Of a stretch of DNA of 64,000 nt, positions 40,629 through 50,123 are shown piece after piece. The notes below the pieces were generated by a model, which was not told where the DNA came from, made no database searches, and saw only the letters and a program-made list of their open reading frames with translations. The stretch is from Todiramphus chloris collaris (taxonomy: Eukaryota; Chordata; Aves; Coraciiformes; Alcedinidae). The position numbers and the translations under genes are program-made. The DNA is taken from assembly GCA_025345505.1 (NCBI GenBank), contig JANVCC010000071.1, positions 5,102,451-5,166,450 on the forward strand, written 5' to 3'. The number at the start of each line of letters is the position of its first letter. Positions within the stretch are counted from its first letter, which is position 1.

Positions 40629-40634
40629 TTTATT
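40629..40634 (-). terminator. Possible polyadenylation signal of the paracaspase gene
   Basis: TTTATT on the plus strand reads AATAAA on the minus strand, 777 bases beyond the paracaspase stop codon. No nearer canonical signal was seen; assignment is tentative. Confidence 0.35.
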
Positions 40635-41144
40635 TCTCCCCGGCTGAGACCCAGTGGAGCACACACACCCTGCATCGTTTGCAGCCACGTTTGGGAAAAA
40701 TCCAAGAAAAAAAAGGCATTTTTCCTCCCCCTAGATCCTGATCATGCCCTGAAATCACTCACTGCCCAGATGGGGCTGGCACCGAGTGCTACTGGACTGA
40801 ATACTACTGGGAGCACTGGGGACAGCGGAGGGTTCTTCCAGCCCCTTGTGGAAGAGCAGGAGCCCTCCCGCTCCCACCCCCTCTAATCCCCTCCCGTGGG
40901 ATTTGCCCCCTAATCTGCTTATTTCTCTCTATTTCTCCTGGGCCTGAACCAACTCAACCCTGCCCCAGTGCGACGCCTCGTGCCAGCTGAGCCGTGGGGT
41001 CTGGGCACTGTGCCCCCCAGGCTGCCAGGCAGTGTCCTGGCATATAGGGCTGGCACTGCCACACCAGGAGACACAGGACCAGCAGTGCCCTGGCACGTGG
41101 TGGTGCTACTGTCCCAGCATATGGGGCTAGCACTGCCATGCCAG

Positions 41145-41335
41145 AGGACATAGAGCCCTGGCCCAGGCTGCCCAGAGATGTTGTGGAGTCTCATTCTCTG
41201 GAGAGATTCAAAACCTGCCTGGACACTGTGATGTTGGGCCCCCTGCTCTGGGTGACCCTGCTGGAGCAGGGAGGTGGCACCAGGATGACCTCCCGAGGTC
41301 CCTTCCAACCCCCATCACGCTGGGATTCTGTGACA
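41145..41335 (+). mobile_element. CR1 LINE 3' fragment
   Basis: Sense CR1 end reading 'ctggcccaggctgcccagag', then 'gaggtcccttccaaccccca' and a terminal 'gggattctgtgac'. It is 5'-truncated and lies in the presumed 3' UTR or flank of the paracaspase gene, in opposite orientation. Confidence 0.85.
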
Positions 41336-41410
41336 TGGGGACAGACATGGCCCCCGGGGACTGCAGTGATGGCGGGGGGGTGGGAGGGTGGGGGTGGCTG
41401 CACTGTCCCC

Positions 41411-44400
41411 CTACAGAGTGTGGGAGCCAGGGACCTCGGGGCTCAGGTTCTCCTCGGGGGTGTTGACCCAGGAGCTCCCCGCCACCCCCCAGGTCCCCGG
41501 GGGAGAGGTGGAGAGGGGGCTGCTGGGCAGCGATGGGGGGACCGCCAGCCGCAGGTTGAGCTTGGCAATGAGCGGCTTCCCCACGCTCACCGTCTGCCGC
41601 TCCTCCACGAAGTCATCCATGCCCTGGTAGCGGTACTGCAGGCAGACAGTGAACTCCAGCTCCTGCTGTGGGGGCACCAGCAGCGTGGGCACCCGTCCTG
41701 GGCCGTGGCCATGGCCACGCTCTGCTCCCAGTACCGGCTCCCATCCCAGCGTGACTCTTACCCGCAGTTTCTGCAAGCCGCAGAGCCGGCTGTAGAGGCA
41801 GCAGGAGGGACAGCCGAGGCTCCAGGCAGGTGCTAGTGGGCTGCCCACCTCCTCCGGGCTCTCCTTGTTGGTGCACTTGAGGTCCACATCCAACTCCTGC
41901 CATGGATGGCAGCCAGCTGTGGAACCCACCGTGGGTTCCCCCCCGCCCCCATTCCCTGGCATTGGCAACAAGCTCCCACCTGGGGTATGTCTGTGAGCTT
42001 GGCCTCACACTTGGCAATGTCCTCGGGGGTGGCCACCACACGGGTGTAGATGATCATGATGTTGGAGAACTCGGCGGCAAAGCCCAGCTGGACGGTGACG
42101 CCGCAGTCGAAGTGGAGGTGCCGGCTCTCCGGCAGGACTAGGGGGGACAGAGCGTGGGGGGCTGGGACCTACAGGTGCCTGCAGATGGAGCTGCACCTGC
42201 CCATGAGGTGACCTCTGGGGTCACCCCGGAGCGGGGACACCGACGTGATGCTCCTGTCACCGTGCCGGCAGCTCTGTGCCGAGTTCCTCTCCCCCCAGGT
42301 GAGAGAAACCTGGCAGGTGCTGCCCGCTGCCTCTCCCTGCAGCTTGGCACTGTCCCCCTCGGGGGCCAGCTCAAGGCAGGGTGGCCGTGCTGTGGCTCTC
42401 ACCGTGAGCCTTGGCCCACTGCAGGTTCCTGGCAGAGGACTCATCTTGGCCGGGCGGGCGGATGGGGTCTGTCAGAGCTCGTCTCTCCGAGAGGTTGCTG
42501 CGGAGCTCCAGGGCCTGCCGGCCCCGCGTGATCTCCAGTGTGCCCATATCTGCGGGGGGTAGGGGGGGTCAGCGGGGGCTGCCTGGGGAGTTGCTGTCCC
42601 CCGCTGCTCCCCACTCACCCTCAGCCACCTTGTCCAGCAGCACTGTGATCTTCTCATCCTCCAGCAGCCAGCGCTTGAGGAAGGTGATGAAGATGCCATT
42701 GGAGAGCTCACCCTGGCTCAGCTCGTAGGCTTCAGCATCGGCGCACCTGCAGGGACGGGCCAGCAGGTCAGCTCCATCCTGGGCTCCATCACTCCCCCAG
42801 AAACTGGTCCCCACCAGGGTGATAGCCCTGGGGGAGCCAGAGCTGGGCCTCCACAGCTCTCTCTGCTCCAGTCAACCCATCCGGCCACCATGGCAGGGAG
42901 AGGTGGGAGCAATGGCCAGATGCTGGATGCTTAAAGCATCATCAGTCCAAATCCCAGTGCTCTGAAGGAGCCTCAGGGCTTTACATCCTCAGGTGCTGCT
43001 CAAAGGTGGGCAGCATCGTGGGCATCTCCCTGCCCTGCAAGGGGCTGGAGGCTGCCGCTCGCCCACTGCATCCAGCATCGACCAGAGGGAACAACACCGC
43101 TGAGACGAGGTGGGGGAAAAGACACGGGAGCAGACAGGGCTCTGGTGGGGAGTTGAGCCCTGGCCCTGCTCTGAGCCAGGGACCCACACTGCCCACACCA
43201 GGGGTGGCTGGGGGGGGACCCACGTGGCGTAGCCGAAGACGATGTTGGCTGTGACCTGCAGCGCCCCGACCTGCGGGATGATGTCGTCATTGAGGTTCCT
43301 GCAAGAGAAGTACTGCTGGGCAGAGCGGGGACCTGCTGCCCCCCCAGGACCCGCTCCAAGGCATCCCAGACCCTGGGGGTTGTCCCACACCCCTCTGCCC
43401 ACCCATCATGCTGTTTGCTGGCTCAACTGGGGCAGCGATGCTTTTGGGCATCCAGACAAAGCCAAAGGGCTCAGATGGGACCCCAGGGGTGCCGCTGCTC
43501 CGCTCCCCCGGGAACCAGCACCCACGGGCACCCCTGTGCTGGGAGCTGCCACTGTGGCAGGGTGGCCGGGGCAGGGTCACCTCTTGCGGCACATGTCGAG
43601 CAGGAAGATGTTGAGGCCGGTGCGACGCTGCTGCATGCTCTGCAGCACCTGCTGCACGCACAGGCAGTGGGCCGAGGTGTAGGAGCTGGGCGCGTCGATG
43701 GGCACCATGAAGCTGTTGCCGAAATTCTCATAGCCGTGCCCGGCGTAGTAGAGCAAACCTGCTGGAAGGGGCGGGGAGCAGGTGACATCCCTCGACCTGG
43801 CGGTGCCTGCTTCTGGCCCAGCTGCCCCCCACCCAAGACCCCACCAGCACAAAACCACCCGGTTCCCCCCTGGCTGGAGCTGCCCCAGGAGACGCTGCCG
43901 CACCGTAGACGCCCTTGTCGAGGAGGAGGAGGAACTCGTTGACAGCCATCTGCATCTCGGTCTTGCACAGGTCCAGCAGCGAGACCACCTTGAAGTCAAG
44001 CTGGCGGAGGAGGGTGCTGAGGGTGTGCACGTCCACCATGGGTGCCTTCAGCTGCTTGTGGTGCTGGTAGTGCATGTTGCCCATCAGCAGGGCCACTTTG
44101 TCGGTGGCTGCCGGGATGGGAGAAGGAGGTGCTGGGAACAGAGCTGGACACTCCTGCTGTGCCCGACACCTTCAGCTGACGGAGGTGACGCTTGGCTGTG
44201 GCCAGTGTCACTGTTCCTGGGTACCGGGGTGCCTTGTGGCACCCCTGCCTCGCGGGCCCACCCTCCCCAGCATGCTGCACCCAAAGCACCCCTGGCCAAG
44301 CAGAGCCTTGTGGGGTGGGAGTGGTGACACTGGGGACTGTCCCAGTCCTGCAGAACCTCTCCTGGGCAGGCTCTTACCGTAGAGCTGGTCAGAGCTGCCG

Positions 44401-46819
44401 CACTCCGGGGAGCCTGGAAAGAGAGAAGCGCTGTGCCATGGCCCCACAGCGGGCAGAGCAGCGGGGCCCTGCCCACTCTGCCCCCACCTACCTCCGTCCC
44501 CCTCCTGCCAGGAGCCTCCGGAGGTGAAGAGCCGTGGGCCTGCAGCAGAGCAGGGAGTCAGGGAGCCCCACGCACAGCAGCACCTCCTGGCACGGGCTGG
44601 AGCCCCCAAACCACGGGGCAGCCACCCGGGGACTTCACAGGGGAGCAGAACAGAGCCAGGTCACCCCATGGGGTGTCCTGCCCAGGGCCCTCACCGATCT
44701 CCACATCCACTTCCCGGCTCCAGACCTCGTGGAAGAGGTTGAACACATGGCAGGAGTAGCTGCCCCGCTCGGCTGTGGTCACCTGCTTCACCTGCCAGCG
44801 GGATGGAGCGGGCTGCTGAAGCAGCAGTGCTGTGCTGTGCCGTGACACTGCGTGCCATGCCATTGTGTGCCGTGCCCCACCGTGCCGTGCCCCCCTTGCG
44901 GCAGGGGTCCCTCCATACCTGGAGCTGGGGCGCTTGCGCACCCTCCACGGGGCGCTGGTTCCTGAACCACTGGTACTGGGGCGGGGGGTTGCCGATGGCC
45001 CCGCACTCCAGCACCAGCGTGTCCCCCTCGGCCAGGTGGCACGGCCGCGGCTGCCGCAGGATCTGCAGCCCTGTCATGGTCGGGCAGTAACCGCTGGCTG
45101 GGGAGGGGACAGGGTGGCAAACTCAGCACCCAGCCATGGCAGGGCTCTGCAGACCTGCTCCAGGGCCCCATGCCACCCACCAACGGGTCCTGGCACCCAT
45201 GGGTGGCATAAGCCAGCGGGAGAGAGGAAGACACAGAGCGTTCAGCTCCCCCGTGGGCACTGTCACCCCAGCAAGCCCAAAGACCCTCGTGGCTGAGCCA
45301 GGGTGCAGCAAGCCAGGCGATGCCCTATGGGAGCCATCCCAGTCCTGACAGGGTGAGTGGTGCCCACGGGTGCCAGCTCAGGGACACAGAACTCGGGCCC
45401 CACCTGAGCTGGGGCTGCTGCTCTTCTCCACCTGGACGTGGGCCCACCTGGAGAAGGTGAAGGTGGCCCCGCAGTTCACCCGGCAGATGTACCAGCCGGG
45501 CTGGCCCGGGCAGGCAGCCGTGTCGATCACCAGCTCTGGGGCCGTGGCTCCAGGCACCTGTGAGACAGGAGGGGGCCTAGGAGCTGGGGGCTTCCTCCCA
45601 CCTGTCCGGGTGCCCCCACCATGGACAGGGTCAGGGGGCCCTGCTCGACCTGGTGCAGCAGGATCTCACCTCCTGCTTCCCACAGAACCACTGGTACGTG
45701 AGTCTCGGTGGGCCAATCGCCCAGCAGGTCAGGGACACCCGTGTCCCCTCCGTCACCACCTGTGACTCTGGCTGCACTGTGATGTGGATCATGTCCTGGG
45801 CTGCAGGAGAGGAGACACTGGCCTGGACTGGCTGAGACTCCCATCCCGTCCCATCCCATCCCATCCCATCCCATCCCATCCTACTCCATCCCATCCCATC
45901 CTGTCCCATCCCACTCTATCCTATCCTCTCCTATCCTCTCCTATCCCTTTCCATCCCACCCCTCTGTCCTGTCCCAACCATCTCATTCTACCTTGACCAG
46001 TACCACCCCACTGCATCTCATGTTGTTCCATCCTACCCCACCCCACTCTGCTCCACCCCATCCCATCCCTTCACATCCCATCACAACCTGTCCCACCACA
46101 TCCCATTGCCTGTCCCCCCACCCCATCCCACCCCATCCCACTCTATCTTACCCTACTGCATCCCTCCCATCCCATCCCATTCCATCCCATCCCACCCTTC
46201 CCAGGGCACCACCACCCAAAGCAAGACCACCAGCAGGAAGAGCTGCTCCTCATCTCTCCCTGCTTTCCTCCTGCTGGGCCACTGTGCCCCAGTGCCCCTC
46301 TCCAGGCCCCATGGGACCCGTGTCTGACCTACCAGCGCTGCTGAGGACCTGGCAGGCCTGCGTGTGCCCCATCCTCTCCAGGCAGCCCAGCAGGTACTTG
46401 AGGGTGCAGTCGCGCTCGGCCAGGAGCTGCAGAAGGCACTGTGTGGGGCTGCCCTGGGGCTCCAGCACCTTCAGCGAGCACATCTCCAGCTCCTCTGCGC
46501 TGCAAGGCACCCATGGTGCTCAGCACCGCAGCCCACCTCCTTCCTGGGGAGGACAGGGACCCCCGCCGGGGGACTTGGCAGTGCCCCCAGCCCAGGCTGC
46601 GGAGCCACCCACCCCTCACTCTGCCCACAGCAGAGCTGTCCCCAGATGGGGACAAACCCCAGCGATGTCCTCCGAGCCCTACCTGCACTTGAAGCGTTTC
46701 TCCACCCCGGCAAGCTCGGCCAGCTTGCGCCAGCCCCGGCTGGCATTATCCAGGAGCTCGCAGAGCTGGGCCACCACCTCCTCACCCAGCAGGCCGATGG
46801 GCATGTTCCAGTCCCCCAT
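41411..46819 (-). CDS. MALT1-like paracaspase (probable PCASP2)
   Basis: Caspase-like Arg-specific protease and scaffold of the CARD-BCL10-MALT1 type, acting in NF-kB signalling. Sixteen exons: 46683-46819, 46333-46499, 45670-45800, 45404-45557, 44919-45097, 44695-44791, 44492-44539, 44378-44413, 43904-44107, 43581-43758, 43224-43298, 42619-42746, 42403-42549, 41980-42137, 41762-41896, 41411-41662 (or to 41665). They give 741 or 742 residues with no stops. Order: death domain (about 5-100), Ig1 (about 105-195), Ig2 (about 200-290), paracaspase (about 317-510), Ig3 (about 560-690). Catalytic His392 is in 'YYAGHGYENFG' and Cys441 in 'LLDMCRKR'. Their spacing of 49, and Asp342 50 before the His, equal those of human MALT1 (D365, H415, C464). 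Trp556 in 'NLQWAKAH' matches the MALT1 allosteric Trp. It lacks most of the MALT1 C-terminal tail. The start at 46819 is the best internal choice; an upstream exon is possible. Location beside RAX2 argues for the paralog rather than MALT1 itself. Confidence 0.93.
45838..46205. repeat. (CCCAT)n-type pentamer array in paracaspase intron
   Basis: About 370 bases of CCATC/CCCAT units, near perfect at 45843-45915 and increasingly degenerate afterwards, lie in the intron between the death-domain exon and the first Ig exon. The long plus-strand frame over it is an artefact. Confidence 0.9.
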
Positions 46820-48767
46820 CCTGTCCAGGACACGGAGGGGATGTGTCACCAGTGGTGACAGGCTGGCAGGTGCCTGTGCCCCACCAGACATCGCCAGGCT
46901 GGGTGCAGGGTGGCTTGGGAGGGGGAGGGAGGACCAGCTTGAGCTCGCCAGCATCGGGTCACCTCCTCACAGGAGCCTGGGAGGGTTTTGGCCTCCCCAG
47001 GGACACACTGGGACCTGGCCAGGCCGTGCTGCTGGGCCAGCAGCCAGCCAGGAATGCCAGGAGTTCCCCCTCCATCCCTGGAGGACAATAGCGGTGAGAG
47101 TGGAACAGGGAGCCAAGGCCATGTTAGCCTGGCCCCTAGACAGGGACCTTCACGGGATGGGGTCCAAGGAACAGGAAAGAGGGGATGTCCCCTGTTGCCT
47201 TTCTCATCCCTTCAGGGGACAGAGAACAGGTCCCATCATGGAAGGCTCAGCCCCGTGACTCCAGTCCTGGAACTCAGCAGGGTGGCAGCAGTGCCCTCAC
47301 CATCACCAGGCCCCTGGCTTGTGGCTCCAGAGCCACTGTGAGCCCTGCTGGGCCACCTCAAGGAGTCCACAGAAGGGTTACAAGATGGTACACGGGGGTC
47401 CTGGGGCTGGGACCTGCCGGAGCTCCCCTGGATCCAAAGCAAAGGCTTTGGCAGTGAGGGGAGTGCAGCATCAATCCCCCCGGACGGGTGCAGCACCCAG
47501 GGATGGGGCTCCCTCCTCCCCCCTTGGGTCCCTCCCCATCACATCCCATGCGGGTGCTGGTCCCCAGGACCCAGCCGGTGACGCTCGCCCGAGCTGGGGG
47601 GCTCTGCGAGAGGGGGCAGGGCCTGGGGCACACCCTCTGCTCACCTGCTGCTGGATCTGGAGAGCCGGAGGCGCTGGGGGTGGTGAGGGGAGGGCACGAT
47701 GCAGGACGGGCACGGCAGGGACAGGGCACTCAGCCCTGGGCCCGAGCCCCGTCAGCTCTGTGCGCCGAGCCCCACGCAGAGGAAATGAGGGTTCAGCCCA
47801 CAACCCTCCCCCGGCCCCCCCAGCGCTGCCACACGGCACTTCTGCTTTCCTCTGCAGCTTCCTGTGCCACGGCGCGTGGGCGCCACAGATGCCACCCCCC
47901 CCGGGAGCAGGCACAGCCCCGGCCCCCGCCACAGGGCAGGGGGCACTGGGGTCACTGTTGGCCCGGGCGGCCACTCCACCTCCCCCTCCACGCTGCGGGA
48001 CGACTCTGCAGGCGGCTGCTTTGCTCCCAGAGCCCAGCCTGAGGCCAGGCAGGAGCCGCAGGGCCTCGAGTCGGGGACCGAAAGGGGACAAGGTGACAGG
48101 GGCACCTCTCAGCCAGGGGAGCCCAACGTGCGGGCAGGACGGGGGCCCTGGGAAGCTGAAGGGCCCTGCCAGGCCAGGGCCAGCCGAGGACATGCAGGGA
48201 GGGGGCAGCGAGGTCCCCCCAGCTCTGAGAAGCTCCTGCCCTCACCACACAGCCCAGCCAAGCTGGGACCACTGCCCCATCACCAGAGGAAGCGGCAGCG
48301 TGGCGGTGGCACTGCCTACACAGCAACCCCCGTCACCTCGCCTGCTGTCCCTGCCAGAGTCCCGGAGTAGGGGCCGCTCAGCCCCCAACCCCCCCCCCCC
48401 CCCCCGCCCGCCCCCCCGCCGGCCCCCCGGAGGGGGGGCCCCTCCCCCCCCCCCCCCCCCCCCCCCCCAGGGGCCGCAGCAGCGCCAGTGGGGTCCTTCC
48501 CCACCCAAAGCCCTACACCCCGCGGGGCCCTGGAGCCGCAGCCCTTGTGTCAGACTGTGACAGAGCAGGGCCTGCTGTCCCAGTCCCCGGGATGGTCCCT
48601 CTGCGAGCGAAAAACGGAGCTGCTGTTTTAGCAAACACACCAAGAATTTGTGGTCTGTGCTGCCTCCACCCCATGCCCGCCCCTGGCACCAAGGGGGACC
48701 GGCACCAAGCTTGCCAAGGGCCTGGCTTTGCTCCAGGCTCCGTAACGGGCATCAGCCTCAGCACAGG
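46820..48767. other. Paracaspase 5' flank and intergenic DNA
   Basis: GC-rich DNA between the paracaspase start and the MRPL54 3' end. It presumably includes the paracaspase promoter and any 5' UTR exon, but no TATA or clear first exon was found. The 413-residue plus-strand frame (47319-48560) is low-complexity Pro/Ala/Gly and has no domain. Homopolymeric C runs occupy 48386-48470. Confidence 0.5.
48386..48470. repeat. Poly-C / poly-G tract
   Basis: Three long C runs (up to about 30 bases) are broken by short G-containing segments, including a GGAGGGGGGG inversion. The minus strand could form G-quadruplexes. Run lengths are assembly-sensitive. Confidence 0.85.
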
Positions 48768-48773
48768 TTTATT
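48768..48773 (-). terminator. Polyadenylation signal of MRPL54
   Basis: TTTATT on the plus strand reads AATAAA on the minus strand, about 100 bases beyond the MRPL54 stop. Confidence 0.8.
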
Positions 48774-48871
48774 ACTCATTCACAGCCAGAAGAGACTGAA
48801 AGGGGCAGCCGGTCCCAGTGCCACCCACAGCGGCACACAGGGCAGCCCCCGTGCCCTGAGCTCCACAGCGC

Positions 48872-49937
48872 CTACAGCTTCTTGCCCTTCTTCAGCCTGT
48901 TGCGGTGCCACGTGTTGTATTTCCGCAGGCGCCTCCAGTACTCGATCGAGTTGGGGTCCAGCTCCTCCAGCTTCTTGGGGGGCCCAAGGTGGATCTTGAA
49001 GAGCCTGGGGGCAAAGGCAGAGGATGTGAGGCTGCGGCGCGGAGGGCAGCGGGACAAGTGCAGGGTGGAGCGACGGAAGCGCATGGCCGGGGCGTGGGGA
49101 CGCCTCGCTCGCTCCCACAGCGCAGCCTGCTCCGCTTCCCTCGGCCCCAGGGAAGGTCTCTGGGCGGCAGAGCTGCAGTTTTGCCTCCTCCCAGAACCTC
49201 CTACGCTCGCCTGTGCCTGGGGGATGGCAGCTCCGTAGGGACAGGTGCTCCAGGGGACCCCCCCACAGCAAGGGGAGCTGGGCACCACCTACCAGTCAGG
49301 GTACTCGGAGTCAGGCTTCAGGGCCACCTCTGGGCCTTCCTTGAAGTAATTGACCCCCATGGCATAGGTGGCGAGCATGGTGGGGTCCGTGCAGACCTCC
49401 GGGCCCTTCAGCGCCTCCTTCACCACGCTCTTGCCCTTGGACTTCATAGCTGCGGGACAAGGGCAGGGTCAGGACAGGGGAGGTGCTGGGCAGGGGGCAG
49501 AGCAGCAGGCAAAGGCCGGGGCTCGGTCCGAGCTGGGGGCGGGAGGGACGGGGCAGGGGTCGTGTGCCAAGGGAGCTGGGGCACGGGGGGCGCGGGGGAG
49601 GGGACGAGGGACACGGGGAGAGGTGCCCGGAGAAGGAGACGGGGCTGCCACGGGGGGAGGGCCCGGGCAGTGCCGGGCCAGGGCCAGGGCCAGGGCCAGG
49701 GCCGCGGGATCGGGGCACGGGGGGAAACAGGGGACACGGGAAGGATACGGGGGGGAAGGGGGGGACTCGGGTGGGGGGGACACGGAACGGCACGCGGAGG
49801 ACGACAGCGGGAGGCCGGGCCTAGGGCCGGGCCTGGGGCAAGGCCACGGGCCGAGGCTCACCCGGCTTCTTGGCGTAGCCCCGGGCCAGGCCGGGCAGCG
49901 CCGCCCGCGCCGCCCGCAGCAGCAGCGGGGCGGCCAT
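48872..49937 (-). CDS. MRPL54: Mitochondrial large-subunit ribosomal protein mL54
   Basis: Protein of the 39S subunit of the mitochondrial ribosome. Three exons, 49862-49937, 49293-49449 and 48872-49004, encode 121 residues (human 138). The N-terminus '[17 protein letters not shown]' is Arg/Ala/Leu-rich without acidic residues, a typical mitochondrial presequence. It leads into 'YAKKP', shared with human. The middle exon has '[16 protein letters not shown]'. The last exon has '[12 protein letters not shown]' and '[17 protein letters not shown]', the family signature, and ends in a basic KKGKKL tail. Introns are GT-AG and phases agree. It is head to head with APBA3, as in human, and both probably share one CpG-rich promoter. 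Confidence 0.96.
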
Positions 49938-50123
49938 GCTGGGGGGGCCGGGACCGGAAGGAGCTGTGCCGGAAGGGGCGGGACCGCGCAGGCGCCGTGG
50001 CGGCCGCGGCCGGAAGCGCTGGCGGGTGCGGGGCCGCCCCTTCCCCGGGCTGGCGGCGGCGAGGGGTCCGCAGGGCCCGGGCAGAGCCGGCCCCGGCTCC
50101 TCTGGGCCGCCGCGGAGAGCGGG
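49938..50123. promoter_or_regulatory. Bidirectional CpG-island promoter, MRPL54 / APBA3
   Basis: Only 186 bases separate the two start codons, and the segment is packed with CpG and GC boxes ('ggggcgggac', 'ccgccccttcc'). An ETS-like 'accggaaggagc' appears, with further CCGGAAG repeats nearby. No TATA box. CpG-rich sequence extends on both sides, into MRPL54 exon 1 and APBA3 exon 1. Confidence 0.75.

Larger units (their letters stand above)
38305..41410. other. RAX2 3' region and intergenic DNA before the paracaspase gene
   Basis: No gene is supported. The first ~500 bases are probably RAX2 3' UTR, but no canonical poly(A) signal is clear. Two AT-rich islands (39925-40000 and 40110-40440) stand out from GC-rich DNA. 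A CR1 fragment lies at 41145-41335. Confidence 0.5.

Noticed and set aside
45993-47258. 421-residue plus-strand frame
   Set aside because: Begins in a pentamer array and runs antisense over the paracaspase death-domain exons.
47319-48560. 413-residue plus-strand frame
   Set aside because: Low-complexity GC-rich DNA ending in a poly-Pro run from C homopolymers. No splice or domain evidence.
49368-50123. Upstream in-frame extension of APBA3 exon 1
   Set aside because: It overlaps MRPL54 antisense and the CpG promoter. The ATG at 50124 gives the MDF start shared with human APBA3.
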